The notes under the pieces are model-generated. The model made no database searches and had not been told where the DNA came from. It worked only from the letters and a program-made list of their open reading frames with translations. This document shows positions 9,101-16,468 of a stretch of DNA of 47,795 nucleotides, piece after piece. The DNA lies in assembly GCF_016902295.1 (NCBI RefSeq), contig NZ_JACJLQ010000029.1:1-47795 (forward strand), given 5' to 3'. A program made the translations under genes and the position numbers. This stretch comes from Bacteroides caecigallinarum (GTDB lineage Bacteria > Bacteroidota > Bacteroidia > Bacteroidales > Bacteroidaceae). The first letter of the stretch is position 1. Each line of letters opens with the position of its first letter.

Positions 9101-10673
9101 TATATCTCTTATCTCGCCTCCACCTCATCACGATATATATTCTATAGAAGACCTTGCACAGTTGATTTACGACCTTAAGAACGTCAATCCGCGTGCGGCA
9201 ATAAGCGTTAAGCTGGTGGCTGAAAGTGGTGTTGGTACCATCGCTGCCGGTGTGGCAAAGGCTAAGGCTGACCTGATAGTGATTTCAGGAGCCGAAGGTG
9301 GTACAGGTGCTTCTCCTGCTTCATCAATGAGATATGCCGGTATTCCGCCTGAGATAGGTCTGAGCGAGACACAGCAGACTCTTGTGCTGAACGGACTGAG
9401 AGGACAGGTACGTTTGCAGACCGACGGACAGCTGAAAACCGGACGCGACATTATCAGCATGGCGCTGCTGGGAGCAGAGGAATTTGCTTTTGGTACTGCG
9501 GTTCTGATAGTATTGGGATGTGTGATGATGAGAAAATGTCATACCAACCTGTGCCCTGTGGGTGTGGCTACTCAGGATGAAAAGTTGCGTGAACATTTCC
9601 GCGGACACTATAAATATGTTGTCAACTATTGCCGCTTCCTGGCCGAGGAAGTAAGAGAATATCTGGCTGAAATGGGATTCACCAGACTGGAGGATATAGT
9701 GGGACGTACAGACCTTATCGAAATTGAAGCTTCTGACAAGAAAGGAAAGATGGCAGGACTGGATTTCAGCAGAATCCTGTATATGGTGGACGGCAGTGCG
9801 GATATACATCACACTGCAGACAAGCCTCTGGATCTGCTTGGCATAAAGGACAGAGCCATGATAGCCGCAGCAAAAGACGCGTTGGAAGGTGGCAAGCCTG
9901 TGGAATTGGAATATACTATTTCGAATACAGACCGCTCGGCAGGCGCAATGCTTTCGGGCGAAGTGGCAAGAAGATACGGTCATGCCGGATTGCCGGACGG
10001 CACTATCAACGTGAAGTTCAAAGGTTCGGCAGGACAGAGCTTCGGAGCGTTCCTTACTTCGGGAGTGACATTCCGTCTGGAAGGTGAGGCTAACGACTAC
10101 GTTGGAAAAGGACTTAGTGGCGGACGTATCTGCCTGTTGCCTCCGTCAGGTTCGCTGTTCGATGCATCGAAGAATACTATTGCGGGTAATACCCTGATGT
10201 ATGGTGCCACTAAAGGTGAGGTTTATATCAACGGACGTGTGGGCGAGAGATTTGCGGTGAGAAACTCGGGTGCAATAGCCGTAGTGGAAGGAGTTGGCGA
10301 CCACTGCTGTGAATATATGACAGGTGGACGTGTGGTTGTACTTGGCGATACAGGAAGAAACTTTGCTGCCGGTATGAGTGGTGGTATAGCGTATGTGTGG
10401 GATCCTGAGCATAATTTCGACTATTTCTGCAATATGGAGATGGTGGAACTTAATCTTCTTGATGATTCTGCATCACGCAAGGAGTTGAAGGAACTTATCG
10501 AACGTCACTGGAGATTTACCGGTTCGAAACTGGCCCGCACTCTGCTTGACGAATGGCCGAGTCATATAGATGAATTCATTCAGGTGACTCCGATAGAATA
10601 CAAGCGCGTTCTGGCTGAGGAACAGATGAAGAAACTGCAGCAGAAGATTGCGGAGGTACAGAGAGACTATTAA
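6159..10673 (+). CDS. gltB: Glutamate synthase, large subunit
   Basis: GltB takes the amide nitrogen of glutamine and channels ammonia to 2-oxoglutarate, making glutamate; with glutamine synthetase it forms the GS-GOGAT nitrogen assimilation route. A 24-residue propeptide ends just before the nucleophile Cys25 (HDACGVGMI). The class II glutaminase domain occupies about residues 25-430. It is followed by the central domain, the FMN-binding synthase barrel (GAMSFGAISKEAHEALALAM, AKPGEGGQLPG, ISGAEGGTGASP) and the C-terminal GXGXG beta-helix. The 3Fe-4S cysteines are C1121, C1127 and C1132 (C-x5-C-x4-C). The length of 1504 residues is full size. gltD follows after 43 bp and encodes the electron-donating subunit. 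Confidence 0.97.
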   Translation: MKENHFIRENAPQGLYSPANEHDACGVGMIVNLHGAKSHELIDSALKVLENMKHRGAEGADSKTGDGAGIMIQIPHEFILLQGIPVPEKGKYGTGLVFMPKDKDVQQDIMSVMIEEIEREGMTLMHVRTVPVNSDILGKDAQATEPDVKQIFVTAGADEPELEKKLYIIRKKIENRIQHKDFYIVSLSSKNMVYKGMLTSTQLREYYADLTQPYFTSALALVHSRFSTNTFPTWSLAQPFRMMAHNGEINTIRGNRAWMEARESVLSSEKLGDISKIRPIIQPGMSDSASMDNVLEFFVMSGLSLPHALAMMVPESINEKNPISQKLKDFYEYHSILMEPWDGPAALLFSDGRYAGGMLDRNGLRPARWLVTKNGTMVVASETGTIGFNPDEIEAKGRLQPGKILLIDTQEGKIYYDKEVKEDLASALPYTEWLAANRIELDTLRSGRKVENSVKDAGRKLRIFGYTREDIERTLTPMCAAGAEPTASMGNDTPLAVLSEKPQSVFNYFRQQFAQVTNPAIDPIREELVMSLTEYIGAVGNNILSPSAGHCKMVRLPHPVLTNTQLDILCNIRYKGFSTVKLKMVFKASDGEDGLRRAIESLCKSAEEAVDAGANYIVLSDRDVDAEYAPVPSLVAVSAVHHHLISVQKRVQTALIVESGEAREVMHAALLLGYGASAICPYMAFAVIDGLVKKGDVQLDYATAEKNYIKALCKGLYKVMSKMGISTIRSYRGAKLFEAVGLNSEVMRRYFGTDVSTIGGASIGDIAHDYLRFHRSGVAISEDEAGGLLDHIGLFSFRKDGEQHAWNPDTISLLQLATRTGSYKKFKEFTAKSDKKENPIFLRDFFGFRRNPISIDQVEPVEEIVKHFVTGAMSFGAISKEAHEALALAMNSLGTRSNTGEGGEDSSRFSDIYHAEDGDISLCSKTKQIASGRFGVTTEYLVNAEEIQIKVAQGAKPGEGGQLPGFKVDEVIARTRHSIPGISLISPPPHHDIYSIEDLAQLIYDLKNVNPRAAISVKLVAESGVGTIAAGVAKAKADLIVISGAEGGTGASPASSMRYAGIPPEIGLSETQQTLVLNGLRGQVRLQTDGQLKTGRDIISMALLGAEEFAFGTAVLIVLGCVMMRKCHTNLCPVGVATQDEKLREHFRGHYKYVVNYCRFLAEEVREYLAEMGFTRLEDIVGRTDLIEIEASDKKGKMAGLDFSRILYMVDGSADIHHTADKPLDLLGIKDRAMIAAAKDALEGGKPVELEYTISNTDRSAGAMLSGEVARRYGHAGLPDGTINVKFKGSAGQSFGAFLTSGVTFRLEGEANDYVGKGLSGGRICLLPPSGSLFDASKNTIAGNTLMYGATKGEVYINGRVGERFAVRNSGAIAVVEGVGDHCCEYMTGGRVVVLGDTGRNFAAGMSGGIAYVWDPEHNFDYFCNMEMVELNLLDDSASRKELKELIERHWRFTGSKLARTLLDEWPSHIDEFIQVTPIEYKRVLAEEQMKKLQQKIAEVQRDY

Positions 10674-10716
10674 TCCTCAGCTCTTAATTTTTAATTATTA
10701 ATTATTAATTGCCATC

Positions 10717-12051
10717 ATGGGAAATCCAAAAGCATTTCTAAATATACCTCGACAAGAGGCCGGCTACCGTCCTGTTCACGAACGTGTGGCCGATTACAGT
10801 GAAGTGGAACAGACACTTAACACAAGCGAACGTAAATTGCAGGCCAGCCGTTGCATGGACTGTGGAGTACCATTCTGCCATTGGGCATGTCCTCTGGGCA
10901 ATCGTCCTCCTGAATTTCAGGATGCATTGTGCAAGGGCGACTGGCGCAAGGCATACGAGATATTGAGCGCTACAAACGACTTTCCTGAGTTTACAGGACG
11001 TATCTGTCCGGCGCTGTGTGAGAAATCGTGTGTACTGAAACTCAGTATCGACTCTCCTGTAACTATCCGCGAGGACGAGGCTGCCGTAATCGAGGCGGCA
11101 TTCCGCGAAGGATATATCGCGCCGAAGAAATACGAAAGAAACGGAAAGAAGGTAGCCGTAATCGGTTCGGGACCTGCCGGACTGGCGGCTGCAAACCAGC
11201 TGAACCGTCGTGGCTACGAGGTTACGGTGTTCGAACGTGACGAAATGGCGGGCGGTCTGCTCCGATATGGAATACCGAACTTTAAGCTTGGAAAGAACAT
11301 CATAGACCGCCGTATCAGGATAATGGAGGCGGAAGGTATCGTCTTCAAGACAAATTCAGAGATTGACCTTACAAAATTGCCTGAAGGTTTCGATGCATAC
11401 GCCGTATGTACAGGAACTCCACAGGCCAGAGATCTGGCAATACCCGGACGCGAACTCTCCGGTATTCATTTTGCCATGGAGATGCTGGCTCAGCAGAACA
11501 GAGTGCTTGCCGGACAGGAAATTGCGGAGAAGGAGAGAATCTCTGCCCGCGGAAAGCATGTACTGGTTATCGGTGGTGGTGATACTGGTAGCGACTGTAT
11601 CGGTACTTCACACCGCCAGGGGGCTCTGAGTGTGACTCAGATTGAAATCATGCCTAAACCTCCTGTAGGACATAATCCTGCTACTCCTTGGCCACAGTGG
11701 CCAGTAGTGCTGAAAACAAGCTCAAGCCACGAGGAAGGCTGTACACGCCGCTGGTGTCTGAACTCGAATAAGTTTGTAGGCAAAAACGGAAAGGTGACAG
11801 CTGTGGAAGTGGAAGAAGTGGAATGGATTCCGGCAGCAGATGGCGGACGTCCTACAATGAAACCTACCGGCAAGAAAGATACTATCAAAGCAGACCTTGT
11901 TCTGTTGGCAATGGGATTCCTGAAACCGCAGATGCCGGAACTTCCTAAGAATGCGGTTGTAGCCGGTGATGCCGCTACAGGTCCGTCGCTCGTAGTGAAG
12001 TGTATTGCTGCCGGACGAAAGGCAGCTGCAGAGATAGATAAGATGTTTTAA
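10717..12051 (+). CDS. gltD: Glutamate synthase, small (NADPH-oxidising) subunit
   Basis: GltD oxidises NADPH and passes electrons through FAD and iron-sulfur clusters to GltB. The N-terminal domain carries the cysteines for two 4Fe-4S clusters (CMDCGVPFCHWACPLGNRPP, then GRICPALCEKSC). Two dinucleotide-binding motifs follow: VAVIGSGPAGLAAANQL for FAD and VLVIGGGDTGSDCIG for NADPH. The C-terminal AGDAATGPSLVVKCIAAGRK closes the FAD site. The length of 444 residues is slightly shorter than the ~470 of E. coli GltD. The gap after gltB is AT-rich with no terminator, so the two are co-transcribed. asnB follows after an intergenic repeat. Confidence 0.96.
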   Translation: MGNPKAFLNIPRQEAGYRPVHERVADYSEVEQTLNTSERKLQASRCMDCGVPFCHWACPLGNRPPEFQDALCKGDWRKAYEILSATNDFPEFTGRICPALCEKSCVLKLSIDSPVTIREDEAAVIEAAFREGYIAPKKYERNGKKVAVIGSGPAGLAAANQLNRRGYEVTVFERDEMAGGLLRYGIPNFKLGKNIIDRRIRIMEAEGIVFKTNSEIDLTKLPEGFDAYAVCTGTPQARDLAIPGRELSGIHFAMEMLAQQNRVLAGQEIAEKERISARGKHVLVIGGGDTGSDCIGTSHRQGALSVTQIEIMPKPPVGHNPATPWPQWPVVLKTSSSHEEGCTRRWCLNSNKFVGKNGKVTAVEVEEVEWIPAADGGRPTMKPTGKKDTIKADLVLLAMGFLKPQMPELPKNAVVAGDAATGPSLVVKCIAAGRKAAAEIDKMF

Positions 12052-12182
12052 GTTTTTTTAGTTTATAAGTTTTTTAGTTGGTTGATGAACTCACAAACTT
12101 AAACCCCAAACCAACGGTCAACGAAGTTAAACTCACAAACTTAAAAACTCACAAACTCACAAACTCAAAAACTCAAAAAATT
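12052..12182 (+). repeat. Intergenic stem-loop repeat, copy A (gltD-asnB)
   Basis: The gap begins with repeats of the AAGTTTTTTAG type, then AGTTGGTTGATG at 12076-12087. A 25-bp segment beginning CCAACGGTCAACGAAGTTAA at 12111 follows, then runs such as AAACTTAAAAACTC and ACAAACTC. The left T-rich and right A-rich ends are partly inverted, so the RNA could fold back on itself. Copy B in the dapF-dapL gap shares the 12-bp and 25-bp blocks exactly. An open frame runs through the repeat into asnB from 12078, but its low-complexity translation and the need for Cys2 in AsnB argue against that start. Confidence 0.65.
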
Positions 12183-13871
12183 ATGTGTGGTATAGCATGT
12201 ATCTTCAATATAAAACAGCAATCGCCTGAGCTGAGACAGAAAGCTCTCGCTATGGCGAAACGCATACGCCACCGCGGACCGGACTGGAGCGGAATATATT
12301 GCGGTGGTTCGGCCATTCTGGCACACGAACGTCTGTCGATAGTCGATCCTCAGAGTGGGGGACAGCCATTGTTCTCGCCGGACAGAAAACAGATTCTGGC
12401 TGTTAATGGTGAAATCTACAATCATCGCGACATACGTGCCGATTTTGCCGGAAAGTATGAGTTCCAGACCGGAAGTGACTGCGAGGTTATCCTTGCGCTG
12501 TATCGCGAGTATGGAATTGATTTTATAGAGAAACTTAGTGGAATATTCGCCTTTGCGCTTTATGACGAAGAACGCGATGAGTTTCTTATAGCGCGCGACC
12601 CTATAGGCGTGATACCTCTCTATATAGGACGTGATGCAGACGGTAAAGTGTATTGTGCAAGTGAATTGAAAGCTTTGGAAGGAATGTGCGACGAATATGA
12701 GCCATTCCTGCCGGGACATTATTACTGGAGCCGTGAAGGCAAGATGCAGAAATGGTATAAACGCGACTGGACAGAATATGAGGCCGTTAAGGACAGATAT
12801 TGCGAATCTGAAAATTCTTATCAGTCACAGGTGGACGATGTCCGCACTGCCCTTGAGGACGCGGTGAAAAGACAGCTGATGAGTGACGTCCCATACGGTG
12901 TATTGCTTTCGGGCGGACTTGACTCGTCTGTTATCTCTGCCGTAGCGAAACAGTTTGCCGACAAACGTGTGGAAACAGACGGAAAACAGGACGCATGGTG
13001 GCCACAGCTTCATTCATTTGCTGTAGGACTTAAGGGAGCACCCGACCTGGAGAAGGCCCGTCTTGTGGCAGAACATATCGGAACAGTGCATCACGAAATA
13101 AACTATACCATTCAGGAAGGTCTAGACGCTATCCGCGATGTGATTTATTATATCGAGACTTACGATGTCACAACAGTGCGTGCGTCCACTCCGATGTATC
13201 TTCTGGCAAGAGTCATCAAGTCGATGGGTATAAAGATGGTGTTGAGCGGCGAAGGTGCCGACGAGGTGTTCGGAGGATATCTGTATTTCCACAAGGCGCC
13301 GGATGCGCGTGCGTTCCATGAAGAGACAGTCCGCAAACTTTCAAAACTACACCTTTATGACTGTCTGCGTGCTAACAAGTCACTTTCTGCATGGGGAGTG
13401 GAAGGAAGAGTTCCTTTCCTAGACAAAGAGTTCCTTGATGTGGCAATGCGTCTGAATCCGGCTGTCAAGATGTGTCCTGGTAAGGAGATAGAAAAGAAGG
13501 TAGTGCGCGACGCGTTCTCATCACTTCTTCCTCAGGAAGTGGCATGGCGACAGAAGGAACAGTTCTCCGACGGTGTGGGTTATTCATGGATTGATACTCT
13601 GAAGGCAATAACTTCCGAAGCAGTATCAGACGAACAGATGGCACACGCGGCAGAGCGTTTCCCTATCAATCCGCCTCAGAATAAAGAAGAATATTATTAT
13701 CGCAGCATATTCGAGGAACATTTCCCAAGCGAGTCTGCAGCAAAATCAGTTCCGAGTGTTCCGAGTGTAGCCTGCTCTACAGCAGAGGCTTTAGCTTGGG
13801 ACGCATCGTTCAAGGGAATGAACGACCCTAGCGGACGCGCTGTGGCTGGAGTACACGAAGCAGCGTATTGA
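12183..13871 (+). CDS. asnB: Asparagine synthase, glutamine-hydrolysing (AsnB type)
   Basis: The enzyme makes asparagine from aspartate, ATP and glutamine. Cys2 (MCGIACIFN) is the glutaminase nucleophile after Met removal, so I start at 12183 rather than at an upstream in-frame ATG at 12078. [11 protein letters not shown] and [12 protein letters not shown] are class II glutaminase motifs. SGGLDSS (residues 243-249) is the ATP-pyrophosphatase loop, and [16 protein letters not shown] and [19 protein letters not shown] complete the synthetase domain. The length is 562 residues. The tail (after [15 protein letters not shown]) is low-complexity and ends with residues often seen in AsnB C-termini. 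dapF follows after 25 bp, so the two are probably co-transcribed. Confidence 0.94.
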   Translation: MCGIACIFNIKQQSPELRQKALAMAKRIRHRGPDWSGIYCGGSAILAHERLSIVDPQSGGQPLFSPDRKQILAVNGEIYNHRDIRADFAGKYEFQTGSDCEVILALYREYGIDFIEKLSGIFAFALYDEERDEFLIARDPIGVIPLYIGRDADGKVYCASELKALEGMCDEYEPFLPGHYYWSREGKMQKWYKRDWTEYEAVKDRYCESENSYQSQVDDVRTALEDAVKRQLMSDVPYGVLLSGGLDSSVISAVAKQFADKRVETDGKQDAWWPQLHSFAVGLKGAPDLEKARLVAEHIGTVHHEINYTIQEGLDAIRDVIYYIETYDVTTVRASTPMYLLARVIKSMGIKMVLSGEGADEVFGGYLYFHKAPDARAFHEETVRKLSKLHLYDCLRANKSLSAWGVEGRVPFLDKEFLDVAMRLNPAVKMCPGKEIEKKVVRDAFSSLLPQEVAWRQKEQFSDGVGYSWIDTLKAITSEAVSDEQMAHAAERFPINPPQNKEEYYYRSIFEEHFPSESAAKSVPSVPSVACSTAEALAWDASFKGMNDPSGRAVAGVHEAAY

Positions 13872-13896
13872 TTTCTTTCTAACAACTCTAAAAAAA

Positions 13897-14703
13897 ATGA
13901 ACATCAGATTTACAAAAATGCATGGTGCCGGCAATGATTATATCTATGTCAACACCATTCAATATCCGATAGATAATCCGGAAGAAGTGGCTGTGGAGTG
14001 GAGCAGATTTCACACCGGAATTGGTAGCGACGGACTTGTGCTGATTGGGGCATCGCAGATAGCGGATTTCAGCATGCGCATATTCAATGCGGACGGTTCG
14101 GAAGCCATGATGTGCGGTAATGCAAGCCGCTGCATAGGCAAATATCTGTACGAGGAAGGACTGACTGCAAAGACAGAAGTGACGCTGGAAACCCTTTCAG
14201 GAATCAAGATTCTGAGACTCCATCTCTCGAAAGATAATCATGTGGATGCCGTAACAGTCGATATGAATGTTCCTGAAGTTAAAGGAAAAGTTCAGTTAGG
14301 CGACGGCTATGGCTATAAGGAAGGAATCTCCGTATCAATGGGAAACCCACATCTTGTGATATTTGTTGATAAAATATCTGATGTGGACATCAACACTGTA
14401 GGACCGGCACTGGAGAAACATCCTTTGTTCCCTAATCGCGTGAATGTGGAATTTGCACAAATCCTTTCAAATGGCGATATACGCATGAGAGTATGGGAAC
14501 GCGGTTCCGGAATTACAATGGCATGCGGCACAGGAGCATGTGCTACGGCTGTGGCTGCGGCATATACCGGCAAGTGTGGCAGAGAATCATCAGTTATAAT
14601 GGATGGTGGAACACTTAAGATTAAATGGGACGAAACAGACGGACATGTATATATGACCGGACCGGCTGTAAAAGTCTTTGATGGAGAAATAAACATATTA
14701 TAA
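13897..14703 (+). CDS. dapF: Diaminopimelate epimerase
   Basis: DapF converts LL-diaminopimelate to meso-diaminopimelate by a two-cysteine, cofactor-free mechanism. Both catalytic cysteines are present: C73 in MMCGNASRC and C210 in [16 protein letters not shown]. The N-terminus [14 protein letters not shown] is the family signature. The length of 268 residues is normal. It lies between asnB and dapL, and DapL provides its substrate. The 84-bp gap to dapL is mostly the second copy of the intergenic repeat. Confidence 0.96.
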   Translation: MNIRFTKMHGAGNDYIYVNTIQYPIDNPEEVAVEWSRFHTGIGSDGLVLIGASQIADFSMRIFNADGSEAMMCGNASRCIGKYLYEEGLTAKTEVTLETLSGIKILRLHLSKDNHVDAVTVDMNVPEVKGKVQLGDGYGYKEGISVSMGNPHLVIFVDKISDVDINTVGPALEKHPLFPNRVNVEFAQILSNGDIRMRVWERGSGITMACGTGACATAVAAAYTGKCGRESSVIMDGGTLKIKWDETDGHVYMTGPAVKVFDGEINIL

Positions 14704-14787
14704 GTTTTTTAGTTTTTAAGTTTGTCAGTTGGTTGATGCAGACAAACTCATAACCAACGGTCAACGAAGTTAAACTCATAAACTCAC
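14704..14787 (+). repeat. Intergenic stem-loop repeat, copy B (dapF-dapL)
   Basis: It contains AGTTTTTTAGTTTTTAAG near the dapF stop, AGTTGGTTGATG at 14727-14738 and the 25-bp block at 14754-14778. The last two are identical to blocks in copy A. Here the middle is shorter and the A-rich right end is reduced to AACTCATAAACTCAC just before the dapL ATG. TTGGTT/AACCAA can pair across the middle. Confidence 0.65.
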
Positions 14788-16017
14788 ATGGCACAAATAA
14801 ACGATAATTTTTTAAAACTGCCAGGCAGTTATCTTTTTTCGGACATAGCACGAAAGGTCAGCAGTTTCAAGGTTGCAAACCCGGATATCGATCTTATCCG
14901 ACTTGGGATAGGCGACGTCACACGTCCGCTTCCCGAAGCATGTATCAAGGCTATGCACCGTGCCGCTGATGAACTGGCTTCATCGGCAACATTCCACGGA
15001 TATGGTCCGGAGCAGGGTTATGACTTCCTGATAGAAGCTATAATCAAAAACGATTTCGAACCACGCGGAATAAAACTTTCCAATCATGAAGTGTTCGTCA
15101 ACGACGGAGCAAAGAGTGATACCGGAAATATAGGCGACATTTTCAGTCGTGAGAACAGTATTGCCGTTACCGACCCTATATATCCTGTCTATATCGACAG
15201 TAATGTTATGGCCGGCAGGGCAGGAGTACTGGGCAGTGACGGATGCTGGAGTGACATTACATATATGCCTTGTAACGAGGAAAACAATTTTGTTCCGTCT
15301 CTTCCGGGAAAACGTACAGATATCATATATCTGTGCTATCCGAATAATCCTACCGGTACAACACTTACCAGAGACGAGTTAAAGCAATGGGTTGACTATG
15401 CCCTTGCAAATGATTCGATAATATTTTTCGATGCGGCATACGAGGCGTTCATTCGCGAGGAGAATGTTCCGCATTCAATATATGAGATAGAAGGAGCCAG
15501 ACAATGTGCTATAGAATTTAGAAGCTTTTCTAAGACTGCCGGGTTTACAGGAGTACGTTGCGGATATACCGTAATTCCTGACGAGGTTACAGCCACTGCT
15601 GCCGACGGAACGAAAGTCCAGCTCAACAAATTGTGGCTGAGACGTCAGTGTACAAAATTCAATGGCACCAGCTATATCACCCAGCGTGCTGCCGAAGCAA
15701 TTTATTCGCCTGAGGGCAAGGAACAGGTAAAAGCCAATATAGACTATTATCTGGAAAACGCACGTATAATGCGCGAAGGTCTGAAGAAATCCGGAATGAC
15801 AGTTTTTGGAGGAATAAATTCTCCGTATTTATGGCTCAAGACTCCTGAAGGAACCGGATCGTGGAAATTCTTTGATACTTTGCTTGAGAAAGCCCATGTA
15901 GTAGGAACACCGGGTGTAGGCTTCGGTCCGTCTGGTGAAGGTTTCCTTCGTCTCACAGCATTCGGAAAACGTGAGGACTGTATAGAGGCTATGCAACGTA
16001 TTGAGAAATATATATAA
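14788..16017 (+). CDS. dapL: LL-Diaminopimelate aminotransferase
   Basis: DapL is a PLP enzyme that converts tetrahydrodipicolinate plus glutamate to LL-diaminopimelate and 2-oxoglutarate in one step, bypassing the succinylase or acetylase branch. Class I aminotransferase motifs are visible: [25 protein letters not shown] ([11 protein letters not shown]), and [17 protein letters not shown] with the PLP lysine at K249. The length of 409 residues matches the family. It is next to dapF, and its amino donor glutamate is made by GltBD upstream. A terminator about 80 bp downstream closes the cluster. Confidence 0.95.
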   Translation: MAQINDNFLKLPGSYLFSDIARKVSSFKVANPDIDLIRLGIGDVTRPLPEACIKAMHRAADELASSATFHGYGPEQGYDFLIEAIIKNDFEPRGIKLSNHEVFVNDGAKSDTGNIGDIFSRENSIAVTDPIYPVYIDSNVMAGRAGVLGSDGCWSDITYMPCNEENNFVPSLPGKRTDIIYLCYPNNPTGTTLTRDELKQWVDYALANDSIIFFDAAYEAFIREENVPHSIYEIEGARQCAIEFRSFSKTAGFTGVRCGYTVIPDEVTATAADGTKVQLNKLWLRRQCTKFNGTSYITQRAAEAIYSPEGKEQVKANIDYYLENARIMREGLKKSGMTVFGGINSPYLWLKTPEGTGSWKFFDTLLEKAHVVGTPGVGFGPSGEGFLRLTAFGKREDCIEAMQRIEKYI

Positions 16018-16096
16018 ACATTCCACTTAATGTTCTTCTCTTGATGGGAGAACGTCAATTACAATCTGTTTTGGTTTTATATGTATTTAGTAGGAG

Positions 16097-16129
16097 GCGG
16101 GACTGCAGCGATGTAGTTCCGCTTTTTTT
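16097..16129 (+). terminator. Intrinsic terminator after dapL
   Basis: GCGGGACT (16097-16104) pairs with AGTTCCGC (16115-16122) including one G-U, with a 10-nt loop. It is followed directly by seven Ts (16123-16129). It separates the dapF-dapL transcript from the fructan locus. Confidence 0.85.
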
Positions 16130-16142
16130 ATATACGGATTGC

Positions 16143-16182
16143 TCCTGTTTCATCCTTTTATATATTTTCCTGTTTCATCCTT
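16143..16182 (+). repeat. Two direct copies of TCCTGTTTCATCCTT, 25 bp apart
   Basis: Identical 15-mers lie at 16143-16157 and 16168-16182. Each contains TGTTTCA, the complement of the TGAAACA found in the direct repeats nearer the fructan susC promoter, so they may be distal sites for the same regulator. Confidence 0.5.
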
Positions 16183-16199
16183 ATTCGTACCGATAAAAA

Positions 16200-16287
16200 A
16201 ACGTGGGCAAATTTAAAATAAAACGTGGGCAAGTTTTAACTCGAATGTGGGCAAGTTTTAGTTCGAATGTGGGTACGTTCCCGGATT
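16200..16287 (+). repeat. Four 22-bp tandem units (AAYGTGGGCAMGTTTTA type)
   Basis: The units start at 16200, 16222, 16244 and 16266, so the period is exactly 22 bp. GTGGG is kept in all four, followed by CAAATTT, CAAGTTTT (twice) or TACGTTCC. There are no spacers between units, so it is not CRISPR. An inverted array of the same unit and period lies at 41659-41724. A 22-bp period is about two turns of the helix, which would suit a protein binding one face of the DNA. Confidence 0.7.
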
Positions 16288-16329
16288 GAATGTCCCCGTG
16301 TCATCTGACGCATTGATTTGCGTTGTAAA

Positions 16330-16391
16330 AAATGTTTCATCTTGATGCAAAAATGTTGCATGAAACATTTATTATTGCGTATGAAACATTT
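16330..16391 (+). promoter_or_regulatory. Candidate activator operator of the fructan locus
   Basis: ATGAAACATTT occurs at 16360-16370 and 16381-16391, direct repeats 21 bp apart. The inverted copy AAATGTTTCAT is at 16330-16340. The proximal copy ends 28 bp before the -7 box. AraC-family output domains typically bind direct repeats about two helical turns apart just upstream of the promoter, and the sensor at 30405-33161 carries such a domain. The assignment to that regulator is inference. Confidence 0.5.
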
Positions 16392-16418
16392 GTTGCAAGC
16401 TTCTTTGTTATACCATTA

Positions 16419-16426
16419 TATATTTG
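16419..16426 (+). promoter_or_regulatory. -7 box of the fructan susC operon
   Basis: TATATTTG matches TAnnTTTG, 43 bp before the susC ATG at 16469. No TTTG lies at the right -33 spacing, which is usual for promoters that need an activator. Confidence 0.5.
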
Positions 16427-16468
16427 CAAAAGAATTTTAAAACAATTATTAATAATCTAATTAATTTA

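Noticed and set aside
10674-10716. AT-rich repeats between gltB and gltD as a regulatory element
   Set aside because: Short TTAATTATTAAT runs are common in AT-rich spacers and form no distinct stem or shared block with the other repeats.
12078-12182. Upstream N-terminal extension of AsnB
   Set aside because: It translates the intergenic repeat into low-complexity sequence and would bury the catalytic Cys2.
16200-16287. CRISPR array
   Set aside because: Units of 22 bp follow each other without spacers, are only partly identical, and no cas gene is present.
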